Positions 25,936-36,383 of a stretch of 64,000 nucleotides of DNA are shown here, piece by piece; position 1 is the stretch's first letter; each line of letters opens with the position of its first letter. The notes under the pieces were generated by a model. It was not told where the DNA came from, made no database searches, and saw only the letters and a program-made list of their open reading frames with translations. A program made the position numbers and the translations under genes. This stretch comes from Beroe forskalii. Its lineage: Eukaryota; Ctenophora; Nuda; Beroida; Beroidae. The DNA lies in contig WFMF01000228.1 in the NCBI GenBank assembly GCA_011033025.1, positions 1 through 64,000 on the forward strand, in the 5' to 3' direction.

Positions 25936-25941
25936 AATAAA
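25936..25941 (+). terminator. Candidate poly(A) signal of the GPCR gene
   Basis: AATAAA 328 bases after the GPCR stop codon, in an AT-rich 3' flank. Confidence 0.4.
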
Positions 25942-26329
25942 AAACTATTGAAAAAGACTAAGAGGGTTCAGAAAATGGTTTAGATAACTTCTTGCTATCC
26001 GTTTCATAGGCCAGGAGGAAAAAGTTAAAGACGATAATCACAAACGAACACGTCATGTATCTTAGGGAATTATTGGATTTGGTGTTGCATTCGTTGGATA
26101 TGACGTTGCAGTATCTCGGTATGTTGCATGCAGGCGAATTCAGTTCAAGAAAGTGAGATTCATATTATCTACATAAATGCCTGCTAAATAATTAAGATAA
26201 TTTCCGCCCTCTTCATCCAGTAATCACATCGGTATATATGCAGCAGGTCGATTGGTTTAGCCTTACTCGCTTGCAATGTCACAAGAGAGATGGGAAGTCT
26301 AACCTTATATTCGCCTGTCTGTACAGCGC

Positions 26330-26485
26330 AGCAGAGCCCGAGTGACGTCACAAACCGGTTCGACCAATCAGAACGAGGAACACGCGCACGTGACCGCGCA
26401 TGGCAACCAATGACAATGGTAACCTAGCAACACGTGCTCAATGAGAGATTACACGGCACGTGGGAAGATTTTGGGATCACGTGAC
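26330..26485. promoter_or_regulatory. Orphan promoter-like cluster (CRE, CCAAT, X-box, E-boxes)
   Basis: Within about 150 bases: GTGACGTCAC (CRE) at 26342, ACCAATCAG (inverted CCAAT) near 26363, CACGTG at about 26387, 26431, 26457 and 26478, and GTAACCTAGCAAC, a full match to the RFX X-box consensus GTNRCC-N(0-3)-RGYAAC, at about 26420. This mix is typical of broad, often bidirectional promoters. No gene was recognised within several kb on either side except the GPCR, which points away. Confidence 0.45.
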
Positions 26486-26489
26486 CAGT

Positions 26490-27347
26490 ATTTATCTTAT
26501 TATGAGACGCAATGGTAGGAGATTGCTCAGACTGTCAAGTCCAAGATTTCGTGTAATTTGTCCAATTAGTGCACTGGGCTGGTCCGCTACACAGCTCACT
26601 CCCATGCAACTTGTCAGCCCTCACTTCCTGATACAAAAACCTTATTAGCCCCCTGCGAAAATAGGGTGGATTTACGTCACAGATCCGCTGTTTCACCGTT
26701 CTGAAATGTGTTACGCTAAGTACTTTGCCTCTTTTGAAGTTATTACCTATAGGTACTCCTAATAGCTTATTACTGCTAGTGTCCGTACCTCGCACCTCTT
26801 TTACCTCCTCCTCCTATGTGCTCATTTTACCCCGATTTGTTAATTAGTTAAGTACCCTGGATTAAATTTAATCGGATCTAGGGAACTTTGATGATGAGCA
26901 GCATCATTTTAATTTCAAGTTCGAGTCAAGTTGAGTAGGACTAGGTAGAGCGATCAATCAAAATGACATAGTTGATGGGTCTGAGACTAAAGTGATATTC
27001 TGTCCGTAAGTCATAAAATATTTTAATCAATTGAAGTTCGCACTTCAGATCTTTCAAGAGCTTAGAGCAGTAGTACGGTTTCTGATTTTTTGTTTCTAAG
27101 AGTAGCACACTGATAGGGGTATTCCGGGGACGAACGGTAATCGTATCCCGTGCCTTTGTAAACTGTTAACTTCTGTAAGAAAACTTGGTTGATAAATGCG
27201 TATTTTTTGAATACGGCAAAAAAAGGATACGTAGGTATAATTGGCAGTAACCCGTATTTTCGTCTTCAAGTTCAATATTGAAGTTTCGCTTTAATTGTAA
27301 ATCAGCCCATGGCTGATTCAGCCGTGTAATCGCGCATTTTTCACGCG
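26490..27347. other. No gene recognised
   Basis: Open frames of 60-90 codons occur on both strands without family features or clear splice contexts. If the preceding cluster is a promoter, a short or non-coding transcript could start here. Confidence 0.4.
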
Positions 27348-27483
27348 CGTGACGTACCATGAAAACGAAAAATTTTGATAGAGGTTGTTAAATACGCGAA
27401 AAAGTGCCCGAGGACGTCCTCGGGCACTTTTTCGCGTATTTAACAACCTCTATCAAAATTTTTCGTTTTCATGGTACGTCACG
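27348..27483. repeat. 136-bp perfect palindrome with no spacer
   Basis: Bases 27348-27415 are the exact reverse complement of 27416-27483; the centre is AGGAC|GTCCT and I found no mismatch in 68 pairs. The arms carry GTTGTTAAATACGCGAAAAA, which recurs in related form near 46545 and 46655, so the sequence belongs to a dispersed foldback family. A fold-back assembly or cloning artefact is possible. Confidence 0.95.
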
Positions 27484-29048
27484 AATTTTTCTTCACTTCT
27501 TCAGGACTGCAGGTATGTATTCGATTTCAACAGCCATGTTTTAAGATGAATTCTAGTAAAATGTTGGTCTGTTCTAGCTGTACCTATTCTAGGAGTAGGA
27601 AAAACTTAAAATGTAATCGATTGAAACTACGTAACTTGGATTTGGGGTATATAATTGGGCATTTTGGGTGAGGCATCTTTTTTGTTTTTTGAAAAACTTT
27701 TTACAATATATTTACAGCAGTCCATTATCTCATTACTACAGCTGTAGCAAATCTCAACTATGAAAATACGGGAGGTATTTCAGTACAATGCAGTTACAGG
27801 CCATAGCGTTATAACCACTTCGGCATTTTTGAGTTATTGAGGCCCTCCGGACTCAAGGTTTATTGCAGGATAAATTCTTCTTTTCATTCCTTTCATTATC
27901 CTTCTCTTATCTTCATTAATTTTTATTAGTTTCATGTGGAAATAGATACCTCCAGGATCCCTACCTATGTCAAGTCTGACATGAACGGTTGTAAAAAAAC
28001 TAAAATCAACACACATTCACTGAGCAGTGTGGTGAGCTCATTAATTTAGGGGTCAATATTAAGACAAGTGATTGGAAGATAGCACTGCGCGCACAGGCAC
28101 CTTTGTAGGAATGTCTTTTGAAAGTGCACGATAAATTTTCCAATGATACTCTATAGAAATTGTGCATGCGCGCAGACGTATCTTCATCAATATCACAATC
28201 GCACGTCTCAATTCATCCCAAAATTTACTACTATTTTCTCTAGGTGTCAATTTGCATGCATATTGTTATCATAACCGTATTATTTAGAGAAAAATACCTT
28301 GTTCTCAGCCAAATGACTGACTCTATTACTTGGCGTTAAAATGAGAGTCTTTTCAAACACAAGGAAATATCTGTGATTATAATATGAAGATTTAAATATA
28401 ACTTTCAACATATGAACTATTTCCTTATTGCATATTGGTAGGCGAATCTAATTATATTATTACTGCCATGTAAGGATCGAAGGGTGGATTCTACCTTACA
28501 AACAATCAGATAGATTGAAGTATTAGGGTGCAACTGTAAGACGCGAGACGCTAGAGTTTGGCTGCAAGTAACAGGCAGATCTTGACACATGAGGTCATTA
28601 TCATAGCTCAACATGGTATCTTTAGGACGCATTGAACCGCAGCTTCTTGTTGCATAGGTCATTGGGCAATAATAATACTCTCGCAAGTCCGTTCACCTTA
28701 TAGTAGTAGTAGTAGTTGTACCTATACCTACTTAATATCATAGTCCTACACCAGAGGGGTATTATAATTTATAATCATACGGGGTGGTGTGTAACCGCTT
28801 ACTGTAGGTCTAAGGGTAGGTCCGCATCCCAAAAGTAAGACGTGCCCAGGACTTTCATATTCGCTCCTCCATATATAACCTATAATCTGGGGGAAGGTTT
28901 ACACTTGTTTTTTGTTCTTTTTTTCCTGTTTCTTTCAAAAATGATACCAGTTATTAGTTAAATAACAAAAAACCATAAAAAACATAGTCATGAATATTGA
29001 ATCCCCCCAATAATTTAGACCGGTTAAATTACGGTAACTTATATTCTT
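27484..29048. other. Intergenic, no gene recognised
   Basis: AT-rich sequence without a convincing exon. A (TAG)n-like run lies near 28702. Nothing else stands out. Confidence 0.45.
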
Positions 29049-29195
29049 ACCGTGGTGTTTCCACATAAAAGACGGCGCGCACTCAGTGCGCGCCACTGAG
29101 TGCGCGCCATTCCCACCTTTGACCTTGGAGATTTAATGGTGGGAATGGCGCGCACTCAGTGGCGCGCCGTTTTTATCATGTGGAAACACCACGGT
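29049..29195. repeat. 147-bp foldback element (MITE-like)
   Basis: The arms start ACCGTGGTGTTTCCACAT and end with the complement ATGTGGAAACACCACGGT; the inner arm is GCGCGCACTCAGTG plus ATTCCCACC. The loop is about 25 bases. The left arm carries an extra 14-base ACTCAGTGCGCGCC unit. Confidence 0.9.
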
Positions 29196-29618
29196 TAGGT
29201 ACCAATTAGCGGGCGGAATTACTTGAATCAGAGCAAATCTACAGAATATATGAGCAGTGATTTTTGCGCGGCCATGAAAATTTTGTCCTATGGCCTTGAG
29301 TTCAATGAGCTGAAAGTTACCAACCTAATGTAATATATGCTTGTAAAATTACCGCAATAATAATCAGCAAATTTCAGTTTCACGGAAGACTTTCCCTTTT
29401 TTTCGTTTTCTCGGGGTATGGTACAAGTAATTATACTGTTTTTCCTTTACTCCTCATAAATCGTTTTCTGTACATTTTTAGACCGACCAATTTGGTAAAA
29501 CCCAGAAGGTAATTGTGAACGGCAATTTTGTATCGGCTGGCACTGAAAAATTGGTGAAACGGGTTATACTTTCCCATTTTGACGGCTTGCAGTTTAAACA
29601 GAGGTACCTAACTGAAAG

Positions 29619-29677
29619 ATGACATCATTATCATGGTTTACCATGGTGAATTTCTGACGTTAAACCGCCTATATTAT
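29619..29677. repeat. TGACGTCA interrupted palindrome (dispersed family)
   Basis: GATGACATCATTATCATGG, then a short spacer, GGTGAATTTCTGACG and TTAAACCGCCTAT. One of at least fifteen related copies in this window (see findings). Confidence 0.7.
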
Positions 29678-29929
29678 TCATCAGAACTCCCAATATTTCT
29701 GGTGGGAGGGATACATCTAACATACCTATTTGTAAGTCCTTATATCGAGGCTAGAAGATCGATCCAGGCTCTCTCCTTGCCTGGCTTGGCATTGTTGTGA
29801 GCAAGTACATGCGCTGTATACTCAGAGTATGATAAGTACTGTCCACTCCCCTACGATTATCCTACTTCAAAATATATGTGTGTGTGCTTGTAATCCAGAA
29901 TCCTGTACTTAGACTATACGCTGCTCACG

Positions 29930-30005
29930 GGAAATAGGCGATTATTTTCAGCAGTTTGGCAGCGCGCATAATGTTAATGACGTCATTGTAACCGCCTATT
30001 TATTC
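29930..30005. repeat. Copy of the TGACGTCA family with AAATAGGCG ends
   Basis: It begins GAAATAGGCGATTA and ends AACCGCCTATTTAT, so the outer ends are inverted repeats; AATGACGTCATT lies inside. This copy shows the family's likely terminal repeats best. Confidence 0.7.
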
Positions 30006-30174
30006 TGCGTGTGCGTTATATACCCCACGCACTAACCATAGGAGCTTTAACGTCATCAACACACCACTTTAAGCCCTTATGATGAAATCATATATTGCTC
30101 AATGCTCTCCTATTTCTCCTTGCTTGAGCTCTACTAGTGAGCTACAGCAGCGTCTCGGAAGCACAGACTCACAT

Positions 30175-30415
30175 AATAATCACAAACACTCACAAACATA
30201 TTCTCATTCTCAAGCATACAAACATACTCAAAAACACACTCACAAACATACTGACAAACAAGTATACATCCTCACAAACATACAAACATACTAACGTGAC
30301 ACATACACACAAACATACTCACACACAAACATAGTCACAAACATACTGACAGACATTCAAACATAGTCACAAACATACTAACAGACATACAAACATAGTC
30401 ACAGACAAGTATACA
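30175..30415. repeat. CACAAACATACT microsatellite
   Basis: About 240 bases of imperfect ACAAACATA(C/G)TCAC-type units. The Thr/His/Lys-rich open frames across it are artefacts. Confidence 0.9.
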
Positions 30416-31858
30416 TGCTCAGTGCTCACTCCTCTCAGATCATGCAGTATTATTATATGAGCCGCGCGCGCACGATTACAATGCTATAATGCCGTCATTA
30501 GCACGCTTTAAAGTGTAGAATTGATGACGTCATTAGCAGCCTATATTCGCCGTATGAAGCTGTTGCCTGTGTAATTGCCATGATTATCTCTTCTCTCTCT
30601 TCTCCTAACACTATCTTCTGTGGTGGATCAGCTCGAGGAGCAGCGTATTGCCGCCTGGGTGTATTTGGTGTGAGTTGTTGTTACATCTGTGATAGTTGTA
30701 TGTAGATATATGGTGACGTCATTATCACGAGTTAGAATGGCGAATTGATGGCGTCATTCGACCTAGAGTTGATGTACATAATATCACTATTGTATGATGC
30801 ACATGATATTATCCTACTATTAGAAAAAATAAATAGGAAAGTACCTACCTACAGAATACAAATTTATAACTTCAAAGCTGCGCACAATTAACTATTTAAT
30901 AATTAAAGTATAACCGATACTTTCAAATTTCAAAACTTCCTATTATAGAATATAGATGCACCTATTATATCATAGTTCAACTGTTAAAGGTAATAGGTAC
31001 ATCCTTACATTATCATGATTAATTATCATCATGATTTATTAATCGCGTTAATCGATGACAATGACGTTGTATGATGCGTATGACTTGTAACCTACTCATG
31101 AGCGTACATTGTTAACAAGAGACGATTAACCCGTGTCATTATATGCTGAGAGTAATTCTCGAGGGATGGCTAGGGTTTAAAATCTGCTCTTTCACGAGCG
31201 GATATAAGTATACTCATGGGCTGTATAATGTGAGCACTGAGTAACTTCCTGCTCCACAATCGTCGTTTTCAGCTTGTAAAAACTAGTTACCTACGCAGAT
31301 TTTGGATAATATAGGCAGAAATTTGGCAGGTTTCGTTATATTCTAAATTCTAATCTTGTTTTGCTGACTTTGACTATGTGTAATGTGAGTAATTTACGGG
31401 CCCAAATCGTCGCCGTCTTCAGCTTAGCCCACAAAAAAGGCTAGCAGTAGTTGGGTTTTGCAGTAATTTAACTGGAAGGTTTTATTGTCGTGTTTTATTG
31501 TTTTGTTGACTTTGATACTTTTCTGCGTTTACTCATTGACCCTTTCTTTGAGGGTATCTAACAACATGATTGACCCTTCAATCATTGTGCTCCAATTATT
31601 GCTCAGAGTTCATTCGAATGGCCTGCGACTTCAGTCCCAGATAACGTCTTTTATCATATTTTGGTCTTTTTGGCAGTTATGGACAAGGAAATCCATTTAA
31701 CTTTAAGCCCAAAATTTGAGTTTGTTGTCAGGGTTTATAGTTACAAAAAGGCTCACATAAAACATTTTGAGATTCAGCAAAATTTTAGCTATGTAGATAG
31801 AGATCAGAAGAACGTGCTTTGTAACTGCAGTAGTCACAAGATTTCTTCCTCAAGCAAA

Positions 31859-34800
31859 ATGACAAAAATTCTTTTATGTCTCTTAATCTTCTCATTCTTG
31901 TAAGTACCCTGATTTTGATTTGAGTAAAACTGTGATTAGATAAATTTTGAATTGATTGATTTTCCACTAGTAAAGATTCTACACCCCTCAAGATGGCAAG
32001 GAATTAGATTTTACTTATATGATTGAAACCTAGACATTTCATTCATAGTTTCTTCCAAAATTAAACTCCCGTTCAGATCATTGATACGATCACAAGATAC
32101 AGATTCAGCGCCTCAAGACTCCTCACAACCCGAAAGTGAAAAAGAGACCGAAACAAAAGCGGATACTCCGGAAACCGAAAGCGAAACTAAATCCGAGGAA
32201 AGTAACGAAAGTGCTGATGAAGATGATGGGGTTCCCGAAGAGAAGAAGGTACCTTACGAGACGTATTTTTCATTTTTGTGGAACGAAATTATGGGTATAG
32301 GACACTACGGCACCGGACTCTAGGGCACTGGACCCTACGGCACACCACAGGACTCGTGGGCACACTTTTCAGTTTTGGGGGGACGTCATCAATCACCTGC
32401 GGCATACAATTAAAGTACCACTAATTAAAGGAATATCTCCTATTAACAAAACCCCTGATCATTACCCAATGATAAGCAAATATAGGCCAGATGGAAGTTC
32501 ACCATGATGGTTTCAGGATATTATTGTCAGGACACCCAATTTAAAGGGTGGGGTCAAGTATCCTTGTGGGTGACAATGTACTAATGTAGAGACAAGGAGG
32601 AGACCCAGGAGGGAAGACCCAGGAGTTGGGGTTTGGGATTTGGCATGTGTTTTCAGACTTGAAGAAGAGTTGAGGACAGGAAGCAAAGGTTCCGTCAATG
32701 TACCAGCTCAAGCTCTCCTCCAGGATGTCAAGGTTACTGTTGGCCAGGATGATGACCCGCTTCTTCTCGTCGTTGTTGTCGAATTTCAGCATCAGGTCAC
32801 CAGCTCCTCAAGGCAGGTGGGGCTCTAGGACAAGGTTCCTCTTCCGCCCGATGCTTTGAGCTCTCTTCTTGGTAGCCTCCTCACTAGGAAGTCTTGCCCT
32901 GGTGTCCTGCGAGATTGAGCCAGTGGAGTAGTGCATGAGGTAGGGTGGGTGTGGGTGTTCAGAATATGTTTGCAATATTGGAGAAGACCTCACGCAGCTC
33001 ACAGTCAGCAAGGTCTAGCTCGTGGCATTGAGGCTGGTTAAAGACGTCATTCCCCTAGTGTCCAGAGCCTAGATTGGGGCGGTCGTTCTTCTTCACGCAC
33101 CTCCAATGTCTTCCATCCAGATAGCGGAATCCAAGATGAAGAAGATTCTGAAAAAAGCCGATGAGTCCCTGAACGGATATGAGGTCAAAATCAGTATCTA
33201 CCGCATGTTATTTATCTCTAATCCTAATAAGGTCAGCTAACAAGCAGTATCTCCCGTATGTTCTGATCTCTGATGAGAGGTATCTGTCGTTTTAGTAGGG
33301 ACAAATGTCCCTACTACATTCTTAACTGCAACCGTGTCTTAGAGTGTGCCTTAGAGTCCAAAAACCAAAGTGTGCCGCAACAAACTGAAAAAAGAGTCCT
33401 GTGCCGTAGTGTCCTGTGCCGTAGGGTCCAGTGCCCTAGAGTCCTGTGCCGTAGTGTCCGAACCCCGAAATTATGGGGATTGAAGTATCAGGGGGTTCAA
33501 AAATTTGGGACAATAATAACATTATTGCCCATGCTATAAGAATATTCTTCGTAAGGTGGACCAAGTGACGAAGGACCTGGAGGAGGCAGCACTAAATGAT
33601 CTGGATGACTTGGAGTCGTACCTGCTGGAGATCATAGTGGTTCCGGAGGAGGGAGACGAGGAGAAGATAGCTGACAAACCCGTGGAGTACGACAAGTGGA
33701 CTGCCATGTGAGTACGGAGAGGGGACTGCCATGTGAGTACGACAAGTGGACTGCCATGTGAGTACGGCAAGTGGAATGCCAAGTGCAAAGGTGAAAATCG
33801 GGCAAGAAGGGATTTAAGGATCGGCAAGGCGTGGCATAGGAATTGTCAGGTAGAGTCCACGACTAGGGGACGGTCAGAAATTATTCTTTCGTCAGCATGT
33901 CTTTCCATCAAATCCCGTTGATAGAGAAAGTTCCCCCAGGATGGAAGAGAAGCTGAAAAAGGCGTACGAAATGGCGAGTTTGGAAAGCGGCGGAAAGACC
34001 AAACAAGAACCCGTGGTCAAGGTAATCATATGAACAGTAAGGAGGCATGTTTAGCGGTTCTTAATAATAAAGTTGACATTTAGCATTGGCGTGTTCTAGA
34101 AGTATCTTAAAGAGACAAATGAAAAGAGACAAATCAAACCTCCCACAGATAGTCAAAACAGACCTTATCAAAGAGGAAGAAAGCAACAGTGTCAAACTTC
34201 TCTTCTATGTGAGACAACCTCCTGAAGGGCCAGTGCCAGGTTTGTTTTTAAGGCATAAGGGATCTTTCCCATGTTACGTTGCCAATTTTCAGACCCTTTT
34301 GAATTTAAACCCTCCACCCAATCAATGTCTAAACCAATATGGACCCAATCAGGCAAGTTTCTTTGTATTATCGACACCGATGAAAATTCGTGAGATGGTT
34401 CTTAAGTCCACAAACACTGCACAGGTATCCAAGTAGAGGCCCTGTACAAGACACTATCAGATAGTGAGTTGTGGGACTTCACCGAAAGGCAGACGCTGGG
34501 GTTTCCCACAGCAGTGAAGCAGGCTCAGGACACCAGCGGGGCCTCCAGGACCATCTCCATCATTGCTTTCGTCCTTGGATGGGTGAGATTGTGTTTGATT
34601 GGAACCCACGGTGGGGTACCCATAACTTCAAATAGTCTATTCTTTTCAAAGAGTTACGGAAATTTTCAGTTTTTCACCTAGGCCATCGGTATCTTTTTCA
34701 ACTTTGCTAAATGATAGGTCACTAAAATAACTTCTGGAAGAATTTATACTAGTTTCCTTCCATTTCAGGTCTGCTTATCTGCTTTGATTGTTATCTTGGC

Positions 34801-36148
34801 GTATCTTGGAATAAAATACAGAGATGGACTGAAATCGCTGGCTCAACGAATCCAAGACTGGTCTAATGTCTATGTAAGTTGGAATCTGTTTCAAAACAAG
34901 TTTCATTTCTTGTAAAACTAAAGTTGTATAGTGCTTACATGATTTACTTCGCAATGGCTCTATGTTATCAGTTAACTTATATTCCACTCAGCCTAACAGA
35001 ACTGGTTATTCTAATCTGGGTGGTGAGAAGTGCATGTCAATGAAGACTGGAGGTCACCAGTCGTTGCAGAAGGTTAGATTCAGATAATCCTATAACCATT
35101 ATTCCGTCAAAAAATGCCAGAAAAAAGAAAAGGGACCGTTATCAGCAATTTCAGACTGATTCTGATTTTTCGAAGTCGCGACACTTGTGATACAATAATT
35201 TAGCCCCACATAAATATTTCTCCTTATGTGCCTCTCCCCAGACGAGTTGGATCAAGACGTGGAAAGTAAGCCTCTGCCTAAGAAGAAACTCCGGGCTCCA
35301 GGGGGTCTACTTCACGAGATGGAAGAGGGGGAGACCATCTCACCCCAGACACAGAACTACAACTCCTACGGGGGCACTGCAGACGGGGGTGCAGCAGCAG
35401 GAGGAGGGGGACCAGGGGGACTGGAGATGCAGATCAAGGTATGTGTGTCAACTCAAAACGTACTTTTAATCTATTTGACCTTCAACAGTTCTTTCCTGAT
35501 ACACCTCACCCTCTCCCAAGGTTTGTTTGATTTAGGGGTGGGGTTCGAATGACGCTCATAATATCATGTTCTACTCTCGTAGGATTCTACACAGCTGAGA
35601 CTGTCGGAGTTGACTAATTTGGATGAGACTGGAGGTGACTACAACATGGGAGGAAACGTCACCCCTCCTCTGACACCCAAGTCAATGCAGAAACACCTGA
35701 TAAAGAAGTACCAAGAAAAAACAGGTGACAGTAGAGACTATAACCTTACTCTCTTGATACAGGAAAAAGTTACATTCATTTAATTTTTTGTAATCCCTGC
35801 AGTCAGGTATTTAGATTGTGTCAAAAATAAAATAAGTTAATAATCATCATTTTACTCACTCAAAAGACCTAAAGATAGCCTTAATCTTATGGAGATAAAA
35901 GACATGTTCGCCCCCGCATTGCTGTTCGCCCCTTTCTGGCAGTATATAAAACTTCAGTACGCCGCGCAAACTTAAGCCGCCCAAACTGCAGTTCAAACTG
36001 TCACCAATTTTTCCATATTTTCCAGGTGGAGGAGCAATCCCGTGTGCTGGTGAATGACGAACCTCTGACGGCCTCCAACTCCGAAGTCTTCCCGGAGGAC
36101 TTCGCGGACTGCGTTGAGGAGGAAGAAATCTTCCAAGTGAAACCTTGA
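31859..36148 (+). CDS. Signal-peptide, single-span membrane protein; possibly the N-terminal part of the NIT cyclase
   Basis: Predicted exons: 31859-31899, 32077-32248, 33121-33183 (or to 33231), 33541-33707, 33940-34021, 34439-34582, 34769-34873, 34992-35072, 35247-35438, 35583-35724, 36026-36148. MTKILLCLLIFSFL begins a signal peptide. A Glu/Asp/Ser/Thr-rich stretch, charged helices (KMKKILKKADESL, EEKLKKAYEMASLES) and one membrane span (about residues 213-239, IAFVLGWVCLSALIVILAYL) follow. The rest is a cytoplasmic tail with a Gly-rich run. Exons down to 35724 join in phase; the step to 36026 does not (phase 1 into phase 0). A 14-base microexon at 35943-35956 would repair it. The last exon either stops at TGA 36146-36148 or splices at 36137 (GTGAAA) to 38385. 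Start of exon 9 (35247 or 35242) is uncertain. I do not recognise the family. Confidence 0.6.
32300..33459 (-). mobile_element. MULE-type transposon remnant bounded by inverted repeats
   Basis: About 45 bases at 32300-32345 (GGACACTACGGCAC.., CTCTAGGGCACTGGACCC) recur in reverse complement at 33414-33459, and a further direct copy of the tip lies at about 33400-33416. Between them the minus strand holds a MULE-like transposase fragment. Predicted exon 3 of the membrane-protein gene (33121-33183) also lies between the repeats. Confidence 0.6.
32541..32792 (-). pseudogene. Fragment of a MULE-family transposase
   Basis: Minus-strand frame with RVIILANSNLDILEES and SWYIDGTFASCPQLFF, matching the start of the MULE domain (typically a line ending W(F/Y)xDGTF, whose Asp is the first catalytic residue). 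The upstream part (about 32808-33011, QSIGRKRNLVLEPHLP) is in another frame, so the copy is frameshifted, and everything after the first catalytic region is missing. Confidence 0.6.
33697..33780 (+). repeat. Splice-donor segment repeated in tandem
   Basis: The exon end and donor, ACTGCCAT|GTGAGTACG at 33700-33716, are followed by further copies at about 33724-33740 and 33750-33766, and a looser fourth at 33775. Each copy carries a full GTGAGT donor. Use of a later donor would add 24-50 bases. Confidence 0.85.
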
Positions 36149-36251
36149 GGGTTTAGGAGCAGGTACACGGAGATACACGTGTATATTAGGATGTGTTGTA
36201 ATTTTAAAGCAGAACTTATGAGAGTAAAAGAAAATCAATTTCAGTAAAAGT

Positions 36252-36383
36252 CAACGGTGGTGAGTCGAAATCTACATGCGCGGCTTTTCCATGCGCGGCG
36301 TAATTCTGCGAATCTGCGCGGCTCACTGCCTGTTACTAACAGCATTGGGCCGCGCATGAGAAAGCCGCGCACGTAGGAATTCG
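36252..36383. repeat. CG-rich foldback downstream of exon 36026
   Basis: The arm TCGAAATCTACATGCGCGGC..CATGCGCGGC faces GCCGCGCATG..GCCGCGCACGTAGGAATTCGA, with a spacer of about 55 bases. MITE-like. Confidence 0.8.

Larger units (their letters stand above)
29196..31858. other. Repeat-rich intergenic region before the receptor gene
   Basis: No exon recognised. It holds several TGACGTCATTATCA-type interrupted palindromes (29619-29677, 29930-30005, 30520-30560, 30712-30765) and a microsatellite (30175-30415). The last 300 bases would contain the promoter and 5' UTR of the gene starting at 31859. Confidence 0.5.

Noticed and set aside
34086-34436. 116-codon plus-strand frame inside the membrane-protein gene
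   Set aside because: Lies in the intron between exons 33940-34021 and 34439-34582, with no fitting splice phases or recognisable domain.
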